This document shows, piece after piece, positions 25,941 to 37,309 of a stretch of DNA of 64,000 bases. The DNA lies in NCBI GenBank assembly GCA_951640165.1, contig OX621252.1:27115934-27179933 (forward strand). The letters run 5' to 3'. Numbering within the stretch: the first letter of the stretch is position 1; each line of letters opens with the position of its first letter. The position numbers were made by a program, and so were the translations under genes. Below the pieces are notes generated by a model, which was not told the DNA's origin, searched no databases, and worked only from the letters and a program-made list of their open reading frames with translations. Source of the DNA: Pseudoips prasinana. Lineage: Eukaryota; Arthropoda; Insecta; Lepidoptera; Nolidae.

Positions 25941-27387
25941 CTATTTACAAGAATTGGACTGGACTATTTAAGACGCAAGCATCACAGACTAAAATTATAT
26001 TGTACGTATTTTAAATTCCATGTGAGTTCTGTTATTGTAGTTATTCTTATGTTAAGAATATTTACTTTATTGAGTTTAGTTTTAATGTGTAAGGTGGTAG
26101 TCAGGGTGTGTGCGGTGACGAGCGATTGTGCCAGAATTATTTATTAAGTTTTTAATAATTATTAGTCGTTATTGATCTGGGTTTACTATGTTTATACTTT
26201 GTAAGGTTTGACGCTGTGATTATTTGGTCGCAGTTTGTATGGGAATCTGTGGAATTAAACGAAATAAACAAAATATCCGGATGTTGCTGGCAGCTGTAGT
26301 GAAACAGATTCCGTACAAACCGATCTCATGTTTTGTTGATATTCGTGCATAAAAAATTAAAATTGCATAAAAATTATATATGTATATATAAATTATGTTG
26401 ATTTTATGAACTGATTGGTGTAAATTATAAAGTTTTTAGTAGAATGTAATGTAGACTCCGGCCAGCTTCTGTGTGCCATTTATATTGTGGGATATTTATG
26501 GAGATTTATTTACGTATGATACTGCACAAATTGGACACGAAATACACAAATATACACAGATTATATATAAAGTAGACTTTCGTACAAAGTGTAAATATGA
26601 ACAGCCTTTTGTATGGAATCTGAAATGGTTTTTAATAGTGAGTCCTACAAGTTCAGTTTCACACGTAAATTGATATCCTTAGGTTGGTACGTTAGCAGTT
26701 TAAGTATTTAACGGAGTGTTTAAATGAAACGAGTTGTTTTACATTATTTATTATGGGGGTATATTTTGGACAATTTTGCGAATGGAGATCGCAGTACCTA
26801 GATAGCTCAAGAATGTCAAGATAGTACTTAAATAAATAGACTCACGCCTGTTTTCCAGAGGGGTAGGCAGAGACAACGGATTGTCATTTGTCACGTCTTT
26901 CATCTTTGCACACCTCTTTTGCCTCGCCTTTTGTCATTATATTATTTTTGAATGCTTCTGTTTCTACAAGATAGTATAATGGGTCTAAAAAGTATTAGTT
27001 TATATTCTCAATCTAACCACAAAGAGTTTTTAAAAAATTTCTATATTTAACATTGGGGTGACACTACGTTTTAACTCAATACTCCTTTAAATACTTAAAG
27101 TCGTTACGTTCCTACTTAAGTAGGTTATCTACGTAGTCCTAGACAATACAAAAGGAGAAAGATTTTGTCAACTCATAAATGTTGTCTTAAAGGGCTTAAA
27201 CTGTTCCCTTTTATACGAAAATCGTAATATTTTATTGGTTCATATTCAATGGGTATGTGATCGACCACAATCTCAGCCGATTGTTAAGTGTCGATCTCTC
27301 ATGTAGTCTGAGGTGGATCGCGCTTGCCTATAAGGTAGCTGTTACCTCTGGCCTTGTGTTCTCCCGATTGGGAGAGCATTCCAACTT
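25941..27387. other. Intergenic, no gene seen
   Basis: AT-rich, short frames only. No repeat family was recognised with confidence. Confidence 0.4.
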
Positions 27388-27530
27388 CTGAGCGTCTCTG
27401 TGCTTCCGTGGCACGTTAAGCTGTCGGTCCCGACTGTAGCCGCTGGCAACAGTCGTTAGGTCATGTCAGGGGCCTACTGGGCGGCTTGAACAACTCTGAC
27501 ACTAGAGTAACCACTGCCCATACGAGAATT
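27388..27530 (+). repeat. 5S-SINE body without a clear 5S head
   Basis: TTCTGAGCGTCTCTGTGCTT, CACGTTAAGCTGTCGGTCCC and CTGGGCGGCTTGAACAACTC match the body of the SINE at 57168-57405. The preceding 100 bp do not look 5S-like, so the copy is truncated or carries another head. Confidence 0.6.
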
Positions 27531-27924
27531 AACGAGTAGACAACAGTTTTCTCCTTTTGTATTAACAAGTACTACGTCGACTGTCCTTATTATTAAGTAT
27601 CGTACAGTATAGATGTTATACGTAAACTTACGTGGTACTGCCAATGGTCAATGTAGTACCTGGTGGTGCGTGGCCACGGGGCAACGAATGTAGGTGAGAA
27701 ATTAGTGATATGTAATCTCAGATCACAATTAGTGAACCTTAGGTAAACCAATATAATACCCCGTGTCTTAAAATTTTTGTATTTAATAAATTCGTACCTT
27801 ATTTCTTTACATAATGTTATTAATGTGAACCGGTCCCGGATATAAAATAAAAATATATGAAATGGTGACATTTTATGCTGTATTTTTATTGTTTTGTTAC
27901 CTGTTAACTGGAACCTCATCCTTA
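27531..27924. other. Intergenic gap before MITE C
   Basis: No gene or recognised repeat. The minus-strand frames here are not supported by any motif. Confidence 0.35.
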
Positions 27925-28064
27925 TGTACAGACGCCAGCACATGCAGCTATCCCAATCTGTCAAATTTGTTTTAGAGATTTTCAACTTTGTCACACAAGC
28001 ATAAGGTTCACTTTCAATTGGCGAAATTTGACAGATTGGAGTAGCTTGATGTGCTGGCAGCCAC
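27925..28064. mobile_element. MITE family C, copy 3
   Basis: Starts TGTACAGACGCCAGCACATG, has the shared interior TTTTCAACTTTGTCACACAA, and ends with the inverted GATGTGCTGGCAGCC. It is the closest match to copy 1. Confidence 0.8.
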
Positions 28065-28120
28065 ACTTAATTTTTTATTTTTCTTGCTAATCCGCCAATA
28101 TATGATGATAAGTACAATCA

Positions 28121-28360
28121 GGGGGCTACCGGCTAAGTCGCCGAACATCGGGATAGTGATCGGCGTTCAAATAAATAAAGGTTAAAAATGACTTAATCAA
28201 TCGTTAAATCGGTTCCATGAGCACATGTGAAGTCATAAATGGTCCGGAATCGATTGTCAACGTTGAAGCCGATCTAACGATTGATTAAGTCATTTTTAAC
28301 CTTTATTTATTTGAACGCCGATAACTATCCCGATGTTCGGCGACTTAGCCAGTAGCCCCT
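28121..28360. mobile_element. MITE family A, copy 2 (well preserved)
   Basis: The inverted ends GGGGCTACYGGCTAAGTCGC extend inward through CGAACATCGGGATAG and GGTTAAAAATGACTTAATC. The flanks read TCA on both sides, consistent with a 3-bp duplication. The central spacer CATGAGCACATGTGAAGTC is shared with copy 1 at 1946-2160. Confidence 0.85.
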
Positions 28361-28706
28361 CAGATTGATGAATAAAATTAAAATGATTTAAATAACAGCG
28401 CCATAGTATCTGACAGATCCAAGACAATAAAGGTTTTGTTTTTCATAAAATGCACTAATATGAAATAATAATTTTAAGGATTGATTATTTACCGAGATTC
28501 TTTTGTATCAAGCATATTTTGGAGGTTAAACGATTATTTTTCTGACGAGGCAAAGCAGTTTAGGGATTTGAAGACCACGTGCATATTTTCTTTTTTTGGT
28601 TTTCACACGAGTGGCCGTTTTATGACTGAATGCTGGTGACCTGTAATACAGTTTTTTTAAATCTAGTTCAGGCACCAGTGTCACAATAAATTGATTTTGA
28701 ATGGAC
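28361..28706. other. Intergenic spacer
   Basis: AT-rich, with no gene or recognised repeat. It ends at the SINE. Confidence 0.35.
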
Positions 28707-28870
28707 TGCACGTGTAGCGCAGCGGCTTAGACAGTCACCTCGCCGCTTCGTGTTGCGGGTTCGGGTCCCGCGCCGGACAACTATTTGTGTGACCCGTAAA
28801 TAGTTGTTCTGAGATGTAACTTGTGTCGGTCTAATGATTGTAAAGTACCCCGCGACACAGGGATTAGATT
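28707..28870 (+). repeat. tRNA-derived SINE, copy 2
   Basis: CGTGTAGCGCAGCGGCTTAG (A box) and GTTGCGGGTTCGGGTCCCGC (B box) are followed by TTTGTGTGACCCGTAAATAG. It is the same family as 2515-2700, less decayed. Confidence 0.75.
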
Positions 28871-29239
28871 CCTTAATGCGGGGGTTGTCTTAATAACCCT
28901 TTATGTGAAGAGAAATAAACCAATTTTTATTATTAAAAAGAAATGTGACTCAGGTAGGTTCTTTCAATGCGGCTATTTAAAGAGATTGTTTACGGCGCTA
29001 TCTGTTGAGAGTTCTAAGAACACATTCAGTTACAATTATTATACAAGTCGTGAACGAAGACTCTGCATTGGTTTCAAGTTTTGCAGTCGTAGCAATATGC
29101 ATGTTCGAATAAAGATGTCGTTGCTACAAAGAGGAAATGTTAAGTTTTAAATTATAGTAGAGTACTATACCTAACTAAATTTTATTGTGTTTATTTTATC
29201 TGCAATAAATGTCCAGACTACAACAATAACTATAATAAT

Positions 29240-29334
29240 CTCCTCCTAGCCGAATTTTGGCTACAGCAACCAGTCTCAATAGAGATTAGCCATCTGCGCG
29301 GTACATATTACAGTGAACAAGTGTGTGTGCAAAC
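29240..29334 (-). repeat. Left half of a tRNA-type SINE split by the P-element unit
   Basis: CCAGTCTCAATAGAGATTAG, CCATCTGCGCGGTACATATT and ACAAGTGTGTGTGC match the repeat at about 7985-8090. The sequence continues logically into GCAAACACAGGAG at 56411 on the far side of the 27-kb insert. The last 8 bases (29327-29334) are the target duplication GTGCAAAC. Confidence 0.75.
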
Positions 29335-29714
29335 CATGGAGCTATTACAAAGAGGAGACGTTGTAATTCGATTTTTCTATGAAACAACGCGTGAAATTTT
29401 GCGGGGGGAGAGGGTGTTACATCACGCCTACTTCTTTATTTCCATCTACCGGTCAATAGGTAAACTATTCGCATGTTTTGTCGACTATAATTAGTAGTAC
29501 CGTAACTTTCTAACACTAGATGTCACTAGTACAGGATGCAACAGGGCCGGACTCATAACTTCGTACCAGGGAGTACTGTTTTTTTTAACTTTTGCGAACC
29601 ATAATGATATTTTTTTTTATTGACAGTGATATTATTATAAAATAAGTGTTTGAATAAAAAGGTCATTGATGAATGACGATTGAAGATTATGGGATTTTGT
29701 TAATGACTTATTTA

Positions 29715-30240
29715 ACAAAAAAAGCGGCTGAGTTGGACTCGCCCATCAAGAGTTCCGAGCTGCAAGTATATGAGTTTATTGAATGAAAGATAAATTGCGG
29801 TTTAAGATTCATGACGTATAAAAAAAACTACTTACTAGATCTCGTTCCAACCAATTTTCGGTGGAAGTTTGCATGGAATTGTGAATCATATATTTTTTTT
29901 TTAGTTTTATAATTCTCTTATTTTAGAAGTTAATAGGGGCGGGGAGCAAATTTTACCGCTTTGGAAGTGTCTCTTGCGCAAACTATACAGTATAGAAAAA
30001 AAAAATGAGAACCCTCAATATTATTTTTGAAGACCTATCCACCCCAGGTATGGTATGGGTTTGATTAAAAATGAAATATTGAATTTCAGTTCTGAGTATG
30101 GGTAACCACCAAAATTTATTGGTGTTTTTCTATTTTTGTGTGAAAATCTTAATGCGGTTCACAGAATACACCGACTTACCAAGTTTCAACAGTATAGTTG
30201 TTACAGTTTCAGAAAAGTGGCCGTGATATACGGACAGAAA
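29715..30240. repeat. Dispersed lepidopteran-type repeat
   Basis: AAAAAAAGCGGCTGAGTTGG, ACTCGCCCATCAAGAGTTCC, CCAATTTTCGGTGGAAGTTT and AATCTTAATGCGGTTCACAG are blocks I recognise as a common dispersed repeat of moth genomes. No coding capacity. The family name is not certain. Confidence 0.55.
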
Positions 30241-30827
30241 CGTTTACTAAAAACAGCGGTTGCCAAATTCCAGGTAATCATAAAGTATTACAATAGTTGG
30301 TATTAGATGTAAGGTTTTAATAAAAATCTTAATTTACAAAAAGTGAACAAGAGACTGACCAAGAAAAATGTTTCTTTAAAAACATAATTAATTTACTTCA
30401 AAATAAACAATCGATTGATAATTCAATATTTTCCGATTTGACAAAAAAATTTGAAGTTGCAGAATTGTTTAATGGAATGTACATTAAAAATAAAAACAGT
30501 TGTACGAGGACCTTCAAAAAACATCCTCCGGGTACTAGAAAATTTACCTTAACTCTGCATTTTTACTCGCCATCTGCTTACAAATATGTACGTGAAATGT
30601 TTAATACTTGTTTACCTCACCTCCATACAGTATATGAATGGTATCGAAGTGTAAATGCGGAACCAGGGTTTTATACCGAAACTTTAAATAGGCTCGAGAA
30701 AAAAGTAAAATCTAGTGATAAAAGATAAAAAGATAAAAAAGTCTATTAGGAGGCAAAAGATATGGACAGGTAAAAGCTATGAGGGCCTAGTAGATATGGA
30801 TTTAGGTAGCGATGATAGAAGCCAAAT

Positions 30828-31962
30828 GGCTTTTTCTTTATTTTTTTATTAATTACCAAAAAAACATATTACAATTCAGAATATTTAAAAACCTATAGTG
30901 TCACTTAAACCTCTTGGGTTTGAGCGTGACACTTCCCAATATGGGGCAATCTATATTACGTATAAGTTAATAAACTACATACAGATTAGGTTCTTATAGG
31001 TACATATTAATACCTACAGTGACTTGTCGTGTGTATATAGGATGATCTATCTTGTGCTGTAACTGCATGTTAAAGAATTGTTCTTTTAATAAGTTATATT
31101 TAACTTTAATATGTATTGGAAGAGAGTCACAATATTTAAAAATTTCGGTATCATCTGTGAGTTGAGTTTTAACATTAGGTGGAATTATTAATTTTAGTAT
31201 TCTAATTTGTAGATTATAAATAGAATCTAAGTATGTTTTATACGTCCTACCATAGCTAGATAGACCGTATGACACTATTGATTAACAAAACGCATGTAAT
31301 CTGGTTTTGAAGGGATGGCGGTTTTTTATTACATATATTTTGGCCAGAATCGCGCGTTATTTATCACATGTTCGTTCAATGTGCGGGCCCCAGTTAAATT
31401 TCTCGTCTATCAATAATCCTAAGTATAGGTGGGTGTTAACTTTATCTATTGTTGGACATTTAGAGTCACATGGTATAGATTTGTGAAGACAATTATGTGT
31501 ATGGGCAAATATTTTTGATGCAAAGATATCACATTTTAGGTAGGGTGATTTTATGTGCATCACCTTGGCTTTTTGTGCATTTAATACAAGTCCTGCATCG
31601 TGACACCATCTACTTAACATGTCAAAATCTTTTTGAAGTAGTGATGCCATAGTTTTTGGGTCTTTCCCTGTAATTAGAATGCATGTGTCATCCGCGAATT
31701 GAAAAGAAGTGCAGCTTTTAAGCGCCTTTGCCACATTGTTTACATAGGCCAAGAAGTGTAACGGTCCACATACCAATCCCTGTGCTGTACCATGAGTAAC
31801 ATAAAAGGTATCACTAACGGCCTTCAGAAGTCTTAACCCGGTATTTCCTATTATTTAAGTAGTCAGCACATTGTTCTAGCTTTAAAAAAGCTAGAACAAT
31901 GTGCTGACTAATTTATTATAATCTAAAGTATCAAATAAAGCTTATGTTTTTAAGTTAGTTGC
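30828..31962 (-). mobile_element. Non-LTR retrotransposon fragment inside the P transposase
   Basis: On the minus strand: a motif-A remnant (FDTLDYNKLVSTLF) near 31940, a GTAQGLVCGPLHFLAYVNNV block, the catalytic FQFADDTCILITG at about 31680, LGLLIDEKFNWGPHI, and a carboxy region at 30994-31275. The frames are shifted and stopped. It splits the P fragment between SQMA (about 30826) and the VAINDSWKLP block (about 31965). The left edge is A/T-rich like a poly(A) tail in antisense. Confidence 0.85.
31860..31910. repeat. Perfect 24-bp inverted repeat with 3-nt loop
   Basis: 31860-31883 (TAGTCAGCACATTGTTCTAG...) and 31887-31910 are exact reverse complements around AAA. It lies inside the LINE remnant just after the RT motif A, where about 40 codons are missing. 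It may mark a foldback deletion. Confidence 0.85.
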
Positions 31963-32871
31963 AATCAATGATTCCTGGAAACTACCATTAGCTTATTTTT
32001 TTATTGACAGTATTAAAGCAGATATAGATAATACGAATTAGAAAAATGCAATCAAATCGGTGTGCAAATTCGTTCTGTGACAATCGATGACTGTAAAAGC
32101 AACATTGCAACAATGAATTGGGTTGAGAGTTGGATGATATCAAAAACTTAAACACTGATTGAAAACACCAAAGTGCTGATTATAATTTAGTTGTATTTTT
32201 AGACGCGTGTCATAACTGATGCGGAACACCTTTGAATCGAAGAGAGTAATTTAAACTATTGGTGCAAAATCAATGAAATGGCAATATTTCTCGGAATTAT
32301 ATAACTTGCAAGAAGAAAACTGCTTACAACTGGCAAATAAACTTTCACATCGACATATCCATTTTAAAAACAAAATAATGAATGTGAAATTAGCAACGCA
32401 ACTTCTTAGCAGAAGCGCTGTTCAAATACAAATTCAAAAATCATTTATTCCGTAAATAAATTACATTTATGTGGAATCGTCATATTTTTTTTACCCTACC
32501 GTGCAGTGCATGACGTGGCAGCTATTGAGAAACACTGCCAGAAAACTCAGTAATAATCCTTTTTTAATATAAAATATACTTAAGATTAAGAGAAACTACT
32601 TAATTACAATATGTGTGTTGACCAGGACAACTCAATCCCAAGCACTTTTGCGACTTAAATAATCAGAAATGTTGTAATATGCCCTGCTACACATTTTATT
32701 CGTAGACAATTGTCTTATATCATTGGGAAATTTGTTATAGAATCTTATACACTGGTCCATAAAAGAGTTACTTATTTAAGTTACTTATTTTAAGAGTTCC
32801 TTATATCTAGTATTAATTATATTATGTGTATCGCTCCTTTTACAGAAGGAATCGATATTTTTATGCAGATA

Positions 32872-34275
32872 TAGTAGGTTTTCATATATATACTGAGATG
32901 CTATAGTTGCTGAAGTTATATATACCTACTTTTGCAATAAGATCTTAAATATTCCCGCATTAAGAGAATCAGAAAGCACAGCAGAATATATCAAGATTTC
33001 TTAATGATCTTTTTGATACTCTAAATACTAAAACAACGTGTAAAGTCGGTACCGAGAGAAGAACTGTGTTTTCAAACGAAAGCGTCCCACTAATCAAAAC
33101 ACAGAATAATACTGGCTTATTAGGATTATTAGTTTGCATCAACAGTATGACTTATTTGTATAACGCTTTAGTTACTAACTGAAATTCTATCTTTTTTGTT
33201 AACATATAAACTCAGCCAAGACCACGTTAAACAATTTTTTGGGAACACACGGAGTCAAAATGGACATAATAATAATCCCAACACTGGACAATTCAAAGCT
33301 AGTTTTAAAAGGTTGATTTCACATTTAGAATTAGGCTCCAAATTGACCGGAAATTTTATACCTTTAGACAACATACTAATTTTATCCGGGTCATCATCAC
33401 TCAACAAAATTAATAACTCTTCGGAAGGTTACCTTTTCGAAGAAACCGAGGAGAAAAATTGAGTCCTTCAGAAATTCGATTAATAAATATCAGACAAATT
33501 GTACTGAAATTAGTGGAAAACTGGATAAATAAAATAGTAGGTTATATTTCTGGGTTTGTAGTCAGGTTATATTTCTGGGTTAGTAGGTTTTCATATATAT
33601 ACTGAGATGCTATAGTTGCTGAAGTTATATACCTGCTTTTGCAATAAGATCTTAAATATTCCCGCATTTAGAGAATCAGAAAGCACAGCAGAATATATCA
33701 AGATTTCTAAATGATCTTTTTGATACTCTAAATACTAAAACAACGTGTAAAGTCGGTACCGAGAGAAGAACTGTGTTTTCAAACGGAAGCGTCCCACTAA
33801 TCAAAACACAGAATAATACTGGCTTATTAGGATTATTAGTGTGCATCAACAGTATGACTTATTTGTATAACGCTTTAGTTACTAACTGAAATTCTACCTT
33901 TTTTGTTAACATATAAACTCAGCCAAGACCATGTCAAACAATTTTTTGGGAACACACGGAGTCAAAATGGACATAATAATAATCCCAACACTGGACAATT
34001 CAAAGCTAGTTTTAAAAGGTTGATTTCACATTTAGAATTAGGCTCCAAATTGACCGGAAATTTTATACCTTTAGACAACATACTATTTTTTTCCGGGTCA
34101 TCATCACTCAACAAAATTAATAACTCTTCGGTAGGTTACCTTTTCGAAGAAACCGAGGAGAAAAATTGAGTCCTTCAGAAATTCGATTAATAAATATCAG
34201 ACAAATTGTACTGAAATTAGTGGAAAACTGGATAAATAAAATAGTAGGTTATATTTCTGGGTTTGTAGTCAGCAG
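32872..34275 (+). repeat. Tandem duplication of about 707 bp in the P fragment
   Basis: The sequence beginning ATAGTAGGTTTTCATATATA recurs 707-710 bp later (about 33582). The two 88-codon frames at 33196-33462 and 33903-34169 differ at only a few residues. The copies are nearly identical, so the duplication is much younger than the transposase decay. Confidence 0.9.
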
Positions 34276-34590
34276 CCTTGGTAAGAAAATTAATTGTGAG
34301 GCCTGTAAAATGGATTTATGGGCTAAAGACAAACTATGATTTCACAAATTGATTGATGTTAGAGACATGGGTGGTTAATACGCAATTGTCTTCGCAAGAA
34401 GGGTGGCAAAACAATAAAAAAGATGATAAAAACTTCATTTGAGGCAATGTTTTAAACGCAATTTATTGAAAAGGATGTCTTTTCTAGGGGTATTGAACAC
34501 AACCATAAGACAAGCTTAATTAACCTAACTATAGAAAATTTCATCGATTTAAGATGAAAATGGAAATATTGTCATCTTAATCAAAAATCT

Positions 34591-37000
34591 TCAATTTCCT
34601 GCAAAAATAACAGCTTTGGTAAGTTGTTGACGTTTGGTTGCTTTATCATTTTCTAAGATTGCAAAATGCTTAAAACGAATATCTATATATTTTTCAGCTA
34701 TAGCTGTAGTATTTAATCAGAAGAATAATATGATTATCAATCGGTGATTGGTCGAACATATGATTCACTGATTGTTAAAAATAATTTTGTCCAATAAGGG
34801 ATTTTAGTGTAATCGATACAATTTTATGTTATCGGAAATTAACAGAATTCAAAGATTGCGATTTAACACAACGGATGCTACATTCAGTTCGTAAACATAT
34901 ATTTATTACATCTTTAGATGGGAAAGTAAGACCACCTTTATTTTTAGTTTTTATCAAATAAAGGTCATCATCATCGTTATTAACAGCATACAATTCATGA
35001 AGGCAGGTCTCACATTTGATTTTGGAATGTAAATAATTGACAACAAATCTAGAAATATATGCAACTATTTTACGGCGCAAATAATCACCTATCGTTGTAT
35101 TTAACTGCTCATCAAATTCTAATAACAAATCATCAGGTATAGGTTCTTCATCTAACGATGCCTCACTCAAGTCATCTTTCAAAATTCGATAACGTTCTGA
35201 AGTAGCATTTATTTTGTTTACAGAGGATTCTTTTAAAATGGGAATATCCTCTAAAGGAATACAATTTCCTCTGAAACCCTCTTTCAGTTCTGTATTTATC
35301 AGGGTTTTTTGTAAGCCGATTTAAACTGACGTGATGTTGGATTATTATTGGCCCTTCCATATGCTCTTAATACCCCAAAAAATTGCTCCAAATGATCCTG
35401 CAAAAATTTATGCATAGTTAAATATTTAAGGACCTTTTTCTCAACCAGGCGGTTTTACAAGAAAAGTGTACTATTATTAATGCATGCTTAAAGCCCAATA
35501 AAACCAGTTTTGCGATTTGTAGTGATAACGGGCTACTCTTCATCGGGAGCTACTATAAACATTATGTAATGTTTGGCATATTCTAAATACTCCCTTGTTT
35601 TTTAAATAAATTATCTTCAAATAAGGGCTTTTTGAATTCAAACTGACGCATGTTTCGTGAGTTGAGAATGTCAAAGATATTGTTTAATAAACGAAAAAAA
35701 GTAATTGTAGCCACACATTTTTAAATATGACATTTTTTACACAAACGTGTAGTGCATCTGCTACGCTATTACTGAAAAGTTGACTGGCTAATTTTACTTT
35801 CATTTTTGTCGCTGAAAATGTATATGTTTTTCTTTTAACTAGTTTCCCAGGTGTAAGCCTTGTGACTTTTGTAAATTATTGAGCTTCATGAGATAAGACC
35901 ATTCAATAAGATTACCCTGATAATCAAGAAACTTCTGTTTATTTTCAAATGCGTTGCGCACAAGTTTCAGCATATGGCATGCGTCAAGGAATACTGCTAC
36001 TTCGTAGTCAGTACTTGGGTGTTTGCAAGTAGTGATCATATTCTTAGGTTCTAACGAACATCCTAACTTTTTAAGCATAGTTATATTTGCAGCGCAGCTA
36101 TCCTTCGTAAGCGAAACAACGTCAATGCGATTTTCATGGCATTTGTAGAGACATTGCTTAACTATTGAAGCGCGTTATTCTCCGGTCATAGAACGAATAA
36201 GAAAGTACCCCACAATAATTTCTAGCGTTCAGTTTGAGATATAAGCAAAAAAACTAAAGCCTGATAAGCGTGATCCGAGTTATCGTTTTGTACGTCATTA
36301 AGCCCGAGATCAACATAACCGTGATATTTTTTGCCATCCCATTCAACATGCTTCCTAATAGCCATCTCATCCATCATAAGACTACACAAAGTGCGTTTGC
36401 CTGAGGAGCTAGTTTTGTGTTTTAGTAAGTTAAAAGCTTCAGCTGTAAATCCAGCTTCACCATTCACACTTTCATACCATTTAGAAATAGTTTTCGGATG
36501 CGGTAAGCAAGTATCAAAAGATTTTCTGACGTATGAGTAGGTAAGCGTTTGGCGAAAAATAATGGAGTGTCAAAGCGAATGATCGGAGAGCTGGAGAATA
36601 TTCCGTCTTCAAGGGCTTTTTTTTATTTTTTAACAACTGACGCCCAACCAATTCTTTTAACTGAATATTTATTGATGTCAAAATGTCCGATTCCTCTCCC
36701 AACAGAAAACGTTTACTTTCCAATTCTTTAATTAAGATAGTTAAATTTTGAACTTGAAACAAAATAAAAATCTTTGAATTAGAAAAAACCATCTTATAGC
36801 ACTGCGTTAGGCGAAAATAGCACCTATAGATAGGTACCTTCTTCTTCAAACGATTCACTTTCATTTGAAGTCTTCTGATCTTTAATGTATCTGTTCTTGC
36901 TTTCGATCGAAGTTGTGCTATATCTTTCTTTAACTTCTTCTCTCTTGGAGTATCATTCAGTATCAAAAATTCATTTAAAACACTTGTAGATAGGTAGGCT
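34591..37000 (-). pseudogene. P/THAP transposase pseudogene, catalytic region (minus strand)
   Basis: From right to left it encodes a basic coiled-coil (KKLKKDIAQLRSKARTDTLK) and a small intron (donor AAG/GTACCT near 36840, acceptor near 36750). Then come FALTLHYFSPNAY, the catalytic-type block TLCSLMMDEMAIRKH (about 36380), VAVFLDACHMLKLVRNAFE (about 35970) and LNNLQKSQGLHLGN. A carboxy region at 34829-35182 is followed by YIDIRFKHFAIL and a stop at 34591-34593. Frameshifts occur near 36540 and 35840, with further breaks. The THAP exons are at 55405-55594 and 56137-56231, cut off by the 18-kb LINE insertion in an intron. It is the backbone gene of the P unit. Confidence 0.85.
35400..35838 (-). 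other. Degenerate middle of the P transposase
   Basis: No intact frame. From position it should encode the segment between the LDACH block and the carboxy region, but stops interrupt all frames. Confidence 0.4.
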
Positions 37001-37157
37001 CAGTAGGCTGTATGTGATTGTAGGCTGTGTAAATTTTCTTTTTAACTGTAATATAAAGGATAAAACAATAATACAATACTGAACATGAAATTTACTCGTT
37101 TTCCCAAAACAAGTGAAACTAGTAAATAAAAACTGCATACAAATATTTATTTTATTT

Positions 37158-37172
37158 TATTCCAATATAATT
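37158..37172. repeat. Left tip of a MITE split by the PHD-finger LINE
   Basis: TTCCAATATAATT here pairs with AATTATATTGGAA at 55321-55334. The left terminal repeat continues at 55068 after the LINE. The last six bases ATAATT (37167-37172) recur at 55062-55067 as the LINE's target duplication. Confidence 0.65.
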
Positions 37173-37309
37173 CAGTTAGCGTTCCGCGCTCGCGGCGACC
37201 GGTTCTGTACTCACGCGATTACTACCTACATCGTTTGTTTGCCAATTGAACATTACGATAATTAAAGTTTACTGTGTGAATATTGAACCATTGTTCAAAT
37301 TATTACAAA

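Larger units (their letters stand above)
30335..34560 (+). pseudogene. P-element transposase fragment, second family, plus strand
   Basis: Decayed P/THAP9-type transposase. 30438-30728 reads ELFNGMYIKNKN and FTLTLHFYSPSAYKYVREMF, homologous to but clearly diverged from the minus-strand copy at 36.2-36.9 kb. 31965-32270 contains DSWKLPLAYFF and VVFLDACHN, 32273-32455 LYNLQEENCLQLANKLSHRH, and 33196-34260 YKLSQDHVKQFFGNTRSQNG. The segment that should hold the first catalytic Asp (a LCSLM-DEM block) is deleted near 30730. A LINE is inserted at 30828-31962 and the carboxy half is tandemly duplicated. No THAP domain was found. It stops about 30 bp short of the end of the opposing transposase gene. 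Confidence 0.85.

Noticed and set aside
28821..29150. 109-codon plus frame after a SINE
   Set aside because: No domain, and it starts inside the SINE body; no support for a real gene.
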